The position numbers were made by a program, and so were the translations under genes. The notes under the pieces are model-generated. The model was not told the DNA's origin and did no database searches. It worked only from the letters and a program-made list of their open reading frames with translations. A DNA stretch of 64,000 nt from Myxococcus hansupus (lineage in GTDB: Bacteria > Myxococcota > Myxococcia > Myxococcales > Myxococcaceae): NCBI RefSeq assembly GCF_000280925.3, contig NZ_CP012109.1, forward strand, positions 1,550,001 to 1,614,000, read 5' to 3'. Position 1 is the first letter of the stretch, and each line of letters starts with the position of its first letter. Below are positions 18,708-27,104 of this stretch, piece by piece.

Positions 18708-19546
18708 CCCGCGCAGATTGGTTCAAGTTCCGCTCCGTCGACTTCACGCAGCTCGACGCCCTGGAGGACTGCCTGGAGGCGTTCGCGAAGCGGGAGCTGG
18801 ATGGCGTGGTGATTCGCCAGGTCTACCCCGAGGCGTACATGCGGGAGATCAGCTCGCGCATCGAGAGACACGAGCCGCCCTTCCATGTCTTTCCCCGGGG
18901 CGCCGACCCCCACAAGGCCCGACAGGGGAAACACCTGTATGGCATCACCTTGGTGGCCGCCGACCGTGACCTGCCAGAGTATTTCCGCGTAGCGGAGGGC
19001 TTTCGCGTCCAGTGCCGGGATCTGTTCCGGGATGGCGCCGACTACGAGGCGCGGCTGAAGTCCATCTTCGAGGTGCTCGGGGGCGGCCGCTCGGTGGAGC
19101 TCCCACGCAACCCCGATGGGCAAGGGTACATGCCCGCGACCATCCGGATTCTCCCCTCGGGCGCCGCCATTGACCTGCACTGCGACAACAACCTCAGCCA
19201 TCACCCGTCCTACGCGCACCTGAAGACAGTCTGCGACGTCAGCGACCAGCTCAGCTTCTTTCTCACGCTCAATGCTCCGGGAGGCGGAGGGGAGCTGTTC
19301 GTCTACTCGCGCCGCTGGTCGGACTCGGATGACGTGGGGAGCCAGTATGTCGTGAGCAAGGATGCGTCCCTGGTGGAGGGTTGCGAGTGCCTGGCCCTCA
19401 AGCCCCAGCCCGGCGACCTCATCCTCTTCGCGGGCGGGCGCATCTACCACCGCGTCGCGCCGACCGAGGGGACCCGCCCGCGCTATACCATTGGTGGATT
19501 TCTGGCCCGCGCGAACGAGGGGCGAACGCTCTACTATTGGAGCTGA
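18695..19546 (+). CDS. 2OG-Fe(II) oxygenase (RiPP cluster)
   Basis: 283 residues. The facial triad and 2-oxoglutarate ligand are visible: His162-x-Asp164 in IDLHCDNN, His252 in IYHRVAPTEG, and Arg260 or Arg262 in TRPRYT. The segment around PGDLILFAGGRIYHRVAP is typical of the prolyl-hydroxylase-like Fe(II)/2OG fold. The expected reaction is hydroxylation, or another oxidation, of a peptide side chain. It is coupled to the preceding unknown gene and so probably works with it. ATG 18695 has a GAGGTGAG site. Confidence 0.82.
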   Translation: MEPLARADWFKFRSVDFTQLDALEDCLEAFAKRELDGVVIRQVYPEAYMREISSRIERHEPPFHVFPRGADPHKARQGKHLYGITLVAADRDLPEYFRVAEGFRVQCRDLFRDGADYEARLKSIFEVLGGGRSVELPRNPDGQGYMPATIRILPSGAAIDLHCDNNLSHHPSYAHLKTVCDVSDQLSFFLTLNAPGGGGELFVYSRRWSDSDDVGSQYVVSKDASLVEGCECLALKPQPGDLILFAGGRIYHRVAPTEGTRPRYTIGGFLARANEGRTLYYWS

Positions 19547-19823
19547 AAGGGTCGTGCGAATATCCCTTTAAGTGCAAGTGATTGCGAGATTGAAATAACT
19601 CACCAGGTTGAGCAGGCGTACACCGGACGAGTGAGTTGTGCTGTCCACTATCACCTTGGACGTCCGACTCAAGGGCAGGCAGGGAATCCCTTGGGGCTGT
19701 GTGAGTATGTGAATTGCGGCAAAGCGGCTGCGATTGGTGCGCGCGGCGCTGAGCCTGTTTTCCTAACACAGCCTTTCGTAAGTCGGTCTGGATTCCTGCA
19801 AGGAAAGGTCGGGTGCGTCTGCC
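19547..19823. other. 277-base gap, AT-richer than its surroundings
   Basis: No gene seen. AAAGGG (19546-19551) and CCCTTT (19564-19569) can pair just after the oxygenase stop, a weak terminator-like hairpin. The rest has visibly lower GC than the flanking genes and may hold the promoter of the DUF697 gene. Confidence 0.35.
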
Positions 19824-20327
19824 ATGGAAGAGACGGCGAAGCAGGAGGCTCGGGAGGCTCGCGGGCGTGACATCGTGAAGAAATACTCCCTGTGGTCGAT
19901 GGGGGCGGGCGCCCTCCCGCTCCCGGGTTTGGACATCGCGGCGTTCATGGTCGTCCAACTGAGGATGCTGGGGGAGTTGGCCGAGCTGCATTCGGTGTCA
20001 TTTCACGAGCAGCGTGCCAGGGGCGTTGTCGCGGCGTTGCTGGGCGCGGCCTCCTCCACGTTGCTGGGACGCCCGCTGGTGTTCAGCCTGCTGAAGGGCG
20101 TGCCGGTCATCGGTTCCACGGCCGGTGTCCTGTCCGGCGCGGTGTCGATGGCGGGGCTTTCGCGTGCCATTGGCCGTCTGTTCATCCAGCACTTCGAGAC
20201 CGGGGGCACCCTGCTCACCTTCGACGCGAAGGCCATGCGCGCTCACTTCATGCGTGAGTTCGAGAAGAACGAGGGGGCGGAGGTCCGTTCCGCCACGCCC
20301 CCTCCCGTCCCGGGTCCAGCCGTGTAG
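19824..20327 (+). CDS. DUF697 (YcjF-like) membrane-associated protein
   Basis: 167 residues. The pattern LPLPGLDIAAFMVVQLRMLG, then SVSFHEQRARGVVAALLGA, then FIQHFETGGTLLTFD is the DUF697 signature, with two to three short hydrophobic helices. Family members are often associated with GTPases or membrane stress functions, but no biochemical role is established. It sits between the first oxygenase and the precursor peptide. It has its own upstream gap and a hairpin after it, so it may not belong to the biosynthetic pathway. Confidence 0.8.
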   Translation: MEETAKQEAREARGRDIVKKYSLWSMGAGALPLPGLDIAAFMVVQLRMLGELAELHSVSFHEQRARGVVAALLGAASSTLLGRPLVFSLLKGVPVIGSTAGVLSGAVSMAGLSRAIGRLFIQHFETGGTLLTFDAKAMRAHFMREFEKNEGAEVRSATPPPVPGPAV

Positions 20328-20352
20328 ATGAATGGCTGGCGGCGGGCGACGC

Positions 20353-20375
20353 CGGGCCGTGAGTGATTCGGCCCG
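20353..20375 (+). terminator. Hairpin between DUF697 gene and precursor gene
   Basis: CGGGCCG (20353-20359) and CGGCCCG (20369-20375) form a 7-bp stem with a 9-base loop, 25 bases after the DUF697 stop. No T-run follows. It could separate this gene from the precursor transcription unit. Confidence 0.4.
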
Positions 20376-20540
20376 AAAGTCTTGTGCCTGGTGAAACAAG
20401 CTCCGGTCGATGCGCACGGGACGCTGTCTGTCTCTCACGAGACGGCACCGCGTCGCGCGTCGCCTGTTCCCTGCCGGGCACTAACGGCGCAGTACCCGCA
20501 GTACGTGATGGTGCACGAACCAAACAGGAGGAGTACGAAC
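20376..20540 (+). promoter_or_regulatory. Leader/promoter region of the precursor peptide gene
   Basis: No coding sequence is evident. The region ends in AGGAGGAGTACGAAC directly before the precursor ATG, one of the strongest ribosome sites in the window, fitting high expression of a precursor peptide. No confident -10/-35 pair was found. Confidence 0.4.
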
Positions 20541-20669
20541 ATGGAAACCACCAACGAAACGCAGCAGGTTGACCAGAATCCCCAGTCGTCCGACCAGGAG
20601 CTGACCGACGAGCAGCTCCTGCAGATGGCCGAGGGCTCCTGCACCTGGGGCGCCAACTGCGGCAAGTAG
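20541..20669 (+). CDS. Putative lanthipeptide (class II RiPP) precursor peptide
   Basis: 42 residues. The leader (about 1-32) is Gln/Asp/Glu-rich and ends ELTDEQLLQMAEG, an amphipathic acidic helix followed by a double-Gly-like site, typical of LanM substrates. The predicted core is SCTWGANCGK (33-42), with Ser33 and Thr35 for dehydration and Cys34 and Cys40 as thiol donors. Thr35-Cys40 is the most natural methyllanthionine ring; Ser33 and Cys34 are adjacent and unlikely to pair. Trp36, Asn39 and Lys42 are possible sites for the cluster's tailoring enzymes. The start has a GGAGGAG site. The cleavage site is predicted, not shown. Confidence 0.85.
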   Translation: METTNETQQVDQNPQSSDQELTDEQLLQMAEGSCTWGANCGK

Positions 20670-20733
20670 CCGTCAGTCCGCAATAGAACCCCGAACACAG
20701 GAGATGGGACGACATCCCGCGGGAGCGGGCCCT

Positions 20734-20757
20734 GAAAGGCTTGTCATGGTGCCTTTC
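20734..20757 (+). terminator. Hairpin after the precursor gene, candidate attenuator
   Basis: GAAAGGC (20734-20740) and GCCTTTC (20751-20757) form a perfect 7-bp stem with a 10-base loop between the precursor and the modification genes. Such partial terminators let precursor mRNA exceed enzyme mRNA in many lanthipeptide operons. Only a short T-run is present, inside the stem. Confidence 0.45.
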
Positions 20758-20798
20758 GTGGCCGCGGCTCCGGCTCGTTGAAGTCCCTCACCGGCGCC

Positions 20799-21845
20799 AT
20801 GGAACCTTCGTTGGATTCATCCTTGGAACAAGTGGAGTCCCAGCTTCCTTCGCTGCTCATGTCGCCGGTGAGCTTTTCCCGTATCAGAAAGGTCGCGCGG
20901 CTGCTGCCGCGCTCCGTGGCGGACTTCCTGGGCTTCGAGTGCCGCTTGGGGGAGGGTGACTCGCCCACGGATTGCGCCCTCAATCTCACGGCGGATGGCG
21001 CGCGCTTCCTGGCGGGACAGCACGACCTGCCGCTGCCGGACACGCTGCGGACGGAGAGCTGGCAGCGCGTCCAGCGCTTCTATCAAGCATGGGGAGAGAC
21101 CCGGGAGCCCGCCTACGTGGACGCGGGCGCGACGTGGCTGGAGTTCGACTCCACCTCGGACGAGCCCCGGCCCAACCTCCTCTTCGGGTACTGGCCCGGC
21201 CAGAAAGACATCCGGCGGCCGCTCTCCTGGCTCGTGGAGTCCATCATCCCCATGTTGCTGGGCACGCCCCTTACCCAGGCATTTCAATCCAACCTGCTGC
21301 GTTGTTTCGAGGCGTGTCCGCCCGGCACGGATGACTTCCAGGTCGGGCTGATGATTGGCCGCTCCATCCAGGCCGTGCGGTTGTGTGTGTTCGACATCGC
21401 GCCGGATGTCGCGCCGGCCTATCTCGAACGGATTGGCTGGAAGGGGCCGCTGGACGAGGTCCGTCAGCACCTCGCGGCCCTCGCGCCGCACGCGGACTTC
21501 ATGGGGCTGCACCTGGACGTGGGGGAGCAGCTCTACCCTCAACTGGGACTCGAGCCGGGGTTCGTCGCGGGCCCTTGGGCGCGCCAGCCTCACCTCGAAC
21601 CCCGCTGGCATCGCCAGTTCGAGCAGCTCGTGGGCCTGGGGTTGTGCACGCCCGCCAAGCGCGAGGCCTTGCTGCGCTGGGTGGGCCATCAGCGCGCGCC
21701 AGCCGGTTCGAGAGACGAGGACCTCGTGCTGCTGCGCGGGCTGAGTCACATGAAGGTCGTCCTGCGCGCGGGCGCTCCTGCCCAGGCGAAGGCCTACTTC
21801 GGCATCGCGCACCGGCCGCTGCTGGCCGCGGACGGAGTGGCCTGA
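20799..21845 (+). CDS. Unknown RiPP-cluster protein, 348 aa, second paralogue
   Basis: 348 residues from ATG 20799 (weak ribosome site; TTG 20778 is possible). It matches the protein of 17661-18707 in length and motif order: ESWQRVQRF, TWLEFD, LLRCFEACPP, YLERIGWKG, GLHLDV, QLGLEP, GLCTPAKREALL and HMKVVLRAGAPAQAKAYF. It is the first enzyme-type gene after the precursor and lies three bases before the terpene-cyclase-like gene. Two copies flanking one precursor suggest two successive reactions or a heterodimer. The family and chemistry are unrecognised; peptide binding or prenyl transfer are hypotheses only. Confidence 0.78.
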   Translation: MEPSLDSSLEQVESQLPSLLMSPVSFSRIRKVARLLPRSVADFLGFECRLGEGDSPTDCALNLTADGARFLAGQHDLPLPDTLRTESWQRVQRFYQAWGETREPAYVDAGATWLEFDSTSDEPRPNLLFGYWPGQKDIRRPLSWLVESIIPMLLGTPLTQAFQSNLLRCFEACPPGTDDFQVGLMIGRSIQAVRLCVFDIAPDVAPAYLERIGWKGPLDEVRQHLAALAPHADFMGLHLDVGEQLYPQLGLEPGFVAGPWARQPHLEPRWHRQFEQLVGLGLCTPAKREALLRWVGHQRAPAGSRDEDLVLLRGLSHMKVVLRAGAPAQAKAYFGIAHRPLLAADGVA

Positions 21846-21848
21846 GCC

Positions 21849-22958
21849 ATGACGACCTCGGGCCTGCACACCCTGGAGACCAGCGCCGAGGCGGCGCTTG
21901 CCTTCTTGTTGGGCGCCCAGGACGCGAGAGGGGCTTGGAAGGACTTCATGCTCCCGGCCACCCAGAGTGATGTCTGGGTCAGCGGCTTCGTGGGGACGGT
22001 GCTCGCGGGCCTGTCCGAGCCCGCAGCGCGCCGTGCCGCGGAGGCCGCCTGGCGGTATCTCGAAGGCGTGGAGGGGCGGGGCGGCGGCTGGAGCTACAAC
22101 GCCTGGGTTCCGGGGGACGCGGACAGCACGCTCTGGGGATTGAGACTGGCGGAGGCGCTGGGGGCCGGAGACTCGGCCCGGGCCCGGAGCGCGGGGGCCT
22201 TCCTGGCGCGTCACCTGCGCGACGACGGCGGACTGACGACCTATGCCTCGGACGAGGACATCCGGCAGTACGTCGGGCTTCCACCCGAAGTTTCTTTCCA
22301 CGGCTGGACGCACTCCCATGTCTGCGTGAGCGCCGCGGGGGCCCACCTCTCCTCCCACCGCGAAGGGCTGGGTGCCTTCCTGCTGCGAACGCAGGATGCG
22401 CGGGGACACTGGCCCGCCTACTGGTGGTTCGACGAGGAGTACTCCACCGCGGAGGCCGTGGCGGCGCTGACCGCCGCTGGAGCCGCGGTGGCGCCCGCCT
22501 CGGAGCGGGCCGCCCGAATCGAGCGAGCCGCCGCGTGGGCGCTGGAGCGCGTGGCGCGTCACGTGGCGTTCGAGGGCTCGCGCCCGCCGTCCTTCGCACT
22601 GGCACAGGCACTGCGCGTGGTCGCGCGCGCCAGTCCGTCACCGCGGGGCCGGGAGACCCTCCTCCAAGGGGTCTCCCGGCTCTGCGCGTGGCAGAGGCCA
22701 CAAGGGGGCTGGTCTCCCTCCGCCCGATTGCGAGTGCCTCGCCCGGACGTGGTGGTGCCGGAGCCCGGTGCGCCGTGGACGCTCTGGCGCGGCCCACCGC
22801 CCGGCATCGCCTCGGTCGAGGATGTCCTTCGTCACACCTTCACCAACTACTCCCTGGACCTCCACGCCGTCTTCACGACGGGGACCGTGCTCCGCGCCTT
22901 GAACGAGGTGCGCGCCGTGCTCCTGGAGACAGGTTCGCCATGGACGAGGACCGCATGA
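21849..22958 (+). CDS. Prenyltransferase/squalene-oxidase repeat protein (half-size terpene-cyclase-like)
   Basis: 369 residues made of alpha/alpha-barrel repeats; Gln-x-x-x-Gly-x-W motifs are visible (LLGAQDARGAWKDF, RTQDARGHWPAYWWF, AWQRPQGGWSPS). The segment GDADSTLWGL resembles the DxDDTA acid motif of class II cyclases, but with Ser replacing one Asp. At 369 residues it is about half a squalene-hopene cyclase and probably a single barrel domain. Together with the polyprenyl synthase downstream, it suggests isoprenoid chemistry in the pathway. It may instead act as a peptide-binding scaffold. It overlaps the next gene by 19 bases. Confidence 0.8.
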   Translation: MTTSGLHTLETSAEAALAFLLGAQDARGAWKDFMLPATQSDVWVSGFVGTVLAGLSEPAARRAAEAAWRYLEGVEGRGGGWSYNAWVPGDADSTLWGLRLAEALGAGDSARARSAGAFLARHLRDDGGLTTYASDEDIRQYVGLPPEVSFHGWTHSHVCVSAAGAHLSSHREGLGAFLLRTQDARGHWPAYWWFDEEYSTAEAVAALTAAGAAVAPASERAARIERAAAWALERVARHVAFEGSRPPSFALAQALRVVARASPSPRGRETLLQGVSRLCAWQRPQGGWSPSARLRVPRPDVVVPEPGAPWTLWRGPPPGIASVEDVLRHTFTNYSLDLHAVFTTGTVLRALNEVRAVLLETGSPWTRTA

Positions 22959-23770
22959 CCGGACTGCCGGAACTCCACGCGCAGTGGACGTCGACCGAGG
23001 CGGAGGCCGAGGCAGCGGCGTTGCGCGCCAAGGGCCATGTCCTGCTCCGGGGCGTCTTCAGCCCCGAGGAGCTCGCCGCCTACCGGCCCTCGCTGCGGGA
23101 CTACATCCAGGACAAGCGGAAGCGGCTCACCGAGGGCGAGCGCAACCTGGGCGCGAGCCCCGAGAACACCCTCTTCAGTCTGGGGGACGCACCCCGGCCC
23201 GTGGCCGACTTCGTGACCGCGCCACGGCTGGGGGCCATCGTGGCCCGGCTGCTGGGCGTCGAGGCCGTGCGAATCCTCCACTTCTGCGGCTTCTTCAAGC
23301 CCGGCGGCGGACCGCCCACGCCGTGGCATCAGGACCTGACCTTCATCCCGTTGGACAGCGCTCAAGCGCTCTCCGTCTGGATACCGCTGAGGGACGTCAC
23401 CGCGGAGATGGGAGGACTCGTCTTCGCGGAGGGCTCGCATCAGCAGGGCCATCAAGAGCCCTCGGCCGCGAGCCGCTTCCGGCTGGCGCGGAACGGGCCC
23501 ATGAAGGCCGGTGACGTGTCGCTGCACATGGGGTGGACCCTGCATGCCGCCGGGGGCAACACGAGCACGGTGATGCGCGAGGCCGTCGCCGTGTGCTTCT
23601 ACGCGGATGGGGCCCGGGTGACGAGCGAGGAAGGGCTCCCGTTCCGCCGCAGCCTCATGTCGTCCTACTTCGCCGGGCTCCGCCCGGGTGACGTGGCCGC
23701 TGGGCCCATGAACCCCATTGTCTTCCGGCGAAGCGGCCCGCCGGGTGACACGCAAGGAGCGCCCCCGTGA
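22940..23770 (+). CDS. PhyH-type 2OG-Fe(II) dioxygenase 1 (RiPP cluster)
   Basis: 276 residues from ATG 22940 (GGAGAC upstream; ATG 22955 is an alternative). Iron ligands are His130 and Asp132 in TPWHQDLTF and His202 in GWTLHAAGG; an Arg in VMREAVAVCFYADG is the candidate 2-oxoglutarate ligand. The protein belongs to the phytanoyl-CoA dioxygenase-like family, used for hydroxylation, desaturation or ring formation in natural-product pathways. It forms a tandem pair with the next gene, whose motifs are in the same order (PWHQD, then ADGARV), implying duplication. The two overlap by four bases (GTGA). Confidence 0.87.
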   Translation: MDEDRMTGLPELHAQWTSTEAEAEAAALRAKGHVLLRGVFSPEELAAYRPSLRDYIQDKRKRLTEGERNLGASPENTLFSLGDAPRPVADFVTAPRLGAIVARLLGVEAVRILHFCGFFKPGGGPPTPWHQDLTFIPLDSAQALSVWIPLRDVTAEMGGLVFAEGSHQQGHQEPSAASRFRLARNGPMKAGDVSLHMGWTLHAAGGNTSTVMREAVAVCFYADGARVTSEEGLPFRRSLMSSYFAGLRPGDVAAGPMNPIVFRRSGPPGDTQGAPP

Positions 23771-24693
23771 GCGCACCCCTCATCTCGCAGGACCCTGTCA
23801 TCTCTCCCGGAGTCCACTCGCTCGGCCTGCCTTCGCTCGAAGATCGGCACGCGCTGTCTCCCACGGCGATCGACGCCTTCCGCCGGGACGGGCACGTCAA
23901 GCTGCCCGGTGTCCTGACCGCCGACGAAATCGCCGCATACCGACCGCACCTGAAGCGGGTGGTGGAGGCGCACTGCGAAGAGGCGCACGCCATGGAGCGC
24001 AAGGTGGCGGGCAACGGGAAGAACTGGATGTTCGTCAACAACCTGTGGACGCGGGACGCGCTGACCCGTCAGTTCATCCAGAACCGGCGGCTGGCGCGGC
24101 TCGCGGCGGACCTGCTGGGCGTGGAGGCGGTGCGACTGTTCCGCGACCAGTCGTATTTCAAGAGCCCTGGCGGCTCGAACACACCCTGGCATCAGGACTC
24201 CCGCTTCATGCCGCTCGACACGGACAAGATCGTCACCTTCTGGGTGCCGCTCACCGCCATCACTCCGGAGATGGCTCCGATGGGCTACGTGACGGGCTCT
24301 CATCTGGCCGGCTACCTGGGCACCTCGAACGGGGACGACGCGTCGATGGACCACTTCGAGGCGGAGCTGCGCGGCAAGGGTTTCCAGCTCGCCAACTACG
24401 GTCACTTCGACCTGGGCGACATCGCGGCGCACTGGGCCAGCACGCTGCACTCGTCCCGGACCAACGACGCATCCATCCTTCGGGAGATTGTCGTCATCGT
24501 CTACTTCGCGGACGGGGCGCGTGTCGCTCCGGAGAAGCCCTTGGCGAAGACGGCCCATCCGTCCGAGTTCTACGCCAACGTCATCCAGCGGGAGAACCGG
24601 ACCACGTCGTTGCCCGGGTTGAAGCCAGGCGAGCTGGCCGCCGGACCGATGACGCCGCTGGTCTACAGCCGCGCGTGGGATGCGCCGCGATAA
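23767..24693 (+). CDS. PhyH-type 2OG-Fe(II) dioxygenase 2 (RiPP cluster)
   Basis: 308 residues from GTG 23767. Ligands are His142 and Asp144 in TPWHQDSRF and His228 in HWASTLHSS; REIVVIVYFADGARV holds the likely 2-oxoglutarate arginine. It resembles the preceding gene across its whole length, including HVKLPGVLTADEIAAYRPHL against HVLLRGVFSPEELAAYRPSL. The paralogues have diverged enough to suggest different sites or successive oxidations on the peptide. All visible active-site residues are intact. Confidence 0.87.
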   Translation: MSAPLISQDPVISPGVHSLGLPSLEDRHALSPTAIDAFRRDGHVKLPGVLTADEIAAYRPHLKRVVEAHCEEAHAMERKVAGNGKNWMFVNNLWTRDALTRQFIQNRRLARLAADLLGVEAVRLFRDQSYFKSPGGSNTPWHQDSRFMPLDTDKIVTFWVPLTAITPEMAPMGYVTGSHLAGYLGTSNGDDASMDHFEAELRGKGFQLANYGHFDLGDIAAHWASTLHSSRTNDASILREIVVIVYFADGARVAPEKPLAKTAHPSEFYANVIQRENRTTSLPGLKPGELAAGPMTPLVYSRAWDAPR

Positions 24694-24707
24694 AGGAACC
24701 CGACCCG

Positions 24708-25949
24708 ATGATGCCAATGGACGACCGGAAGACTCGGGCCGCCGGGCCACGAGTCGGTGAGCCGACGCGCGTGGAGGCGATGGGGTTCGAGGCGCTGCTG
24801 GCCCCGCTCACGCCGGAGGCGTTCTTCCGCGAGCACTGGGAGCAGAAGCCCCTGGTGACGCGGGGACGCGCGCCGGACTTCTTCGCGCCCTTGTTCTCCC
24901 TCCGCGACGTGGACCGCGTGATTCGCTACCAGAAGCCCGGCCCGGGACGCCTGGACCTGGTGACGGCGGGAGGGTTCGTCCGCGACAACTTCCTCAACCT
25001 CGACAACACCGCCAACATCAACCTCGTCTACGAGAACTACCTGAAGGGGAGCACGGTCATCCTCAGCGGGCTCGAGGAGACGTGGGAGCCGTTGGTGGTG
25101 TTCTGCCGGAACCTGGAGGGGCAGCTCAGCCACCCGGTCGCCGTGGCCGTCTACCTGACGCCCCCGGGGCATCATGGCGTGCAGCCCCACTTCGACACCC
25201 AGGAGAACTTCATCCTCCAAGTGGAGGGAGTGAAGCACTGGAAGGTGTACGGCGTGGGGCAAGAGCTCCCGCGTGTCGAGGGCTCCTATACGCCGGTGGC
25301 GCGCGAGCGGCTCCCCGAGCTGCTCCTGGAGACGGACCTCCACCCAGGCGACATGCTCTACGTGCCCCGCGGCTTCGTGCACGAGGCGGAGGCAAGGGAG
25401 CACGCCTCCTTGCACATCACCGTGGATGTCCATGTCCGCACGTGGCGGGACTTCCTCGAGGATGCGCTGGCGGCCATGGCGGATCGCGACCCCCGGTTCC
25501 GAAGGTCCCTTCCACCCGGCCTCTTGCGCGACCCAGGCGCGGTGAACTCGTTGGAGTCGGGGTTCCGGGAACTGGTGGCGGGCTTCCACCGGGACGTCCG
25601 GTTGTCGGACGCACTGGCGAAGCATGCCGAGAAGCTCATCGTCGCTCGGCCCCCGCCGCCGGATGGCCACTTCGCGATGTTGCATGCGGACATCGGCCTG
25701 GACACGCCGTTGAAGAAGCGGACCGCGGTGCTGACCCGCTGTTTTCAGGAGGCGGCGGTGGCGGGCATCCAGTTCTCGGGGAACCAGCTTTTGGGGCCCG
25801 CGAAAATCGCTGAGGCGCTGCGCTACATCGACGAGACGGACCGCGTGGTTCCGTCCCGGCTGCCTGGGGGGCTCGGTGACAACGAGAAGCTGGTGCTCGT
25901 CCGGCGGTTGGTCCGGGTGGGGTTGCTGACGCACGCCTCGGAGGAATAG
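24708..25949 (+). CDS. JmjC/cupin_4-type 2OG oxygenase 1 (RiPP cluster)
   Basis: 413 residues from ATG 24708 (AAAGGAAC upstream; ATG 24711 and 24717 also possible). The JmjC core has His161 and Asp163 in VQPHFDTQENF and His225 in PRGFVHEAEA, followed by a C-terminal dimerisation/winged-helix-like part as in the ribosomal oxygenases YcfD (RoxA), MINA53 and NO66. That family hydroxylates Arg or His in ribosomal proteins. In this operon a RiPP-peptide hydroxylase is the natural reading. The start MMPMDDRK is followed by FEALLAPLTPEAFFREHWEQ, the typical family N-terminus. Confidence 0.87.
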   Translation: MMPMDDRKTRAAGPRVGEPTRVEAMGFEALLAPLTPEAFFREHWEQKPLVTRGRAPDFFAPLFSLRDVDRVIRYQKPGPGRLDLVTAGGFVRDNFLNLDNTANINLVYENYLKGSTVILSGLEETWEPLVVFCRNLEGQLSHPVAVAVYLTPPGHHGVQPHFDTQENFILQVEGVKHWKVYGVGQELPRVEGSYTPVARERLPELLLETDLHPGDMLYVPRGFVHEAEAREHASLHITVDVHVRTWRDFLEDALAAMADRDPRFRRSLPPGLLRDPGAVNSLESGFRELVAGFHRDVRLSDALAKHAEKLIVARPPPPDGHFAMLHADIGLDTPLKKRTAVLTRCFQEAAVAGIQFSGNQLLGPAKIAEALRYIDETDRVVPSRLPGGLGDNEKLVLVRRLVRVGLLTHASEE

Positions 25950-25952
25950 GTC

Positions 25953-27104
25953 ATGGGCCTGGCGAGACTGCTCTCACCCCTCGCGCCGTCGGTCTTCTTC
26001 GAGGAGACCTGGGAGCGCAAACCCCTGGTGCTTCCGGGACCACCCGGGCGGTGGTCGGACCTCTTCGCGTCGCGCGACCTCGGGCGCTTGTTGGCCTACC
26101 GGACGCCTCGGTCCATCGAGGACATGGTGCTCGTCAGGGAAGGGCGCCACCGGGATGAGAACTGGCTGGCGCCGGACGGCTCGCCGCGTCTGGAGCAGGT
26201 GCAGGCCGCGTGGCGCGAGGGCTTCACGCTCGTCATCAACAGGCTGGGCCGGTTCTGGGAGCCCGTGGGCCGGTTCTGCGCCGCCGTGGAGGAGGAGCTG
26301 CATCACCCCGTGGGTGCCAACCTCTACATGACGCCTCCCGGAGCCCAGGGCTTCAAGGCCCACTTCGACGTCATGGATGCCTTCGTCCTGCAGGTCGAAG
26401 GCGCCAAGGTGTGGCAGGTGCGAGGCCCCCAGCGAGTCCTCCCACTTCCGGATGAGCACACGACGGAGTTGTCCTCGCCCTTGCCCCCCGTGCTCATGGA
26501 GCACGAGCTGAAGAGTGGGGAGGTGCTCTACATCCCTCGGGGCTTCATCCACGAGGCCCGCGCGGCGCGGGAGCACTCGGTGCACCTCACGCTCGGCTTG
26601 CAGGCCATCACCTGGGAGGAGCTTCTCAGGGCGGCCATCGCCGTGGCCCGGCGTGATGAGCGGCTGCGCCGGGGGCTGCCTCCGCGGTTCCTGGAGGGGC
26701 CCGCGACGATGGCACCGATGTTCCAGGCGCTCCTCGAGGAGCTGCCACGCCAGCTCGAACTGGACGCCGCCCTCACGCAGCTCGCGGAGCGGCTCGTCGT
26801 CCAGAAGCCACCGCCCCCCGCGGAGGACCTCCTCGACGCGCCCGTGGCGTTGGAGGCCAGCGCCGTGCTGAGCCGGCGCCCGGGCGTGGTGCTGCGGGTC
26901 ATGGAGGGACCCGGGTATGCGGGATTGCAGTACTCCGGGGGCAAGCTCCTGGGGCCCGCGAAGATTGGCCCGGCTTTGCGTCACGTCGTCCGCGGTTCGA
27001 CCCTCGTCGTCCGGGACCTCCCGGGCCTGAGTGAGAAGGAGCAGCTCGTCCTCGCGGGGAGGCTGGTTCGCGGCGGGGTGCTCCGTGTGAAGGAGACGCC
27101 ATGA
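25953..27104 (+). CDS. JmjC/cupin_4-type 2OG oxygenase 2 (RiPP cluster)
   Basis: 383 residues, three bases after its paralogue. Iron ligands are His137 and Asp139 in FKAHFDVMDAF and His200 in PRGFIHEARA. N-terminal LLSPLAPSVFFEETWERKPL and C-terminal YSGGKLLGPAKIGPALRHV align with the preceding gene (FSGNQLLGPAKIAEALRYI), showing tandem duplication. Both copies look catalytically competent. The stop overlaps the LanM start by four bases, tying it directly to lanthipeptide formation. Confidence 0.87.
   Translation: MGLARLLSPLAPSVFFEETWERKPLVLPGPPGRWSDLFASRDLGRLLAYRTPRSIEDMVLVREGRHRDENWLAPDGSPRLEQVQAAWREGFTLVINRLGRFWEPVGRFCAAVEEELHHPVGANLYMTPPGAQGFKAHFDVMDAFVLQVEGAKVWQVRGPQRVLPLPDEHTTELSSPLPPVLMEHELKSGEVLYIPRGFIHEARAAREHSVHLTLGLQAITWEELLRAAIAVARRDERLRRGLPPRFLEGPATMAPMFQALLEELPRQLELDAALTQLAERLVVQKPPPPAEDLLDAPVALEASAVLSRRPGVVLRVMEGPGYAGLQYSGGKLLGPAKIGPALRHVVRGSTLVVRDLPGLSEKEQLVLAGRLVRGGVLRVKETP

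Noticed and set aside
19547..19823. A second RiPP precursor gene
   Set aside because: Short frames here lack both a ribosome site and an acidic leader with a double-Gly-like end.
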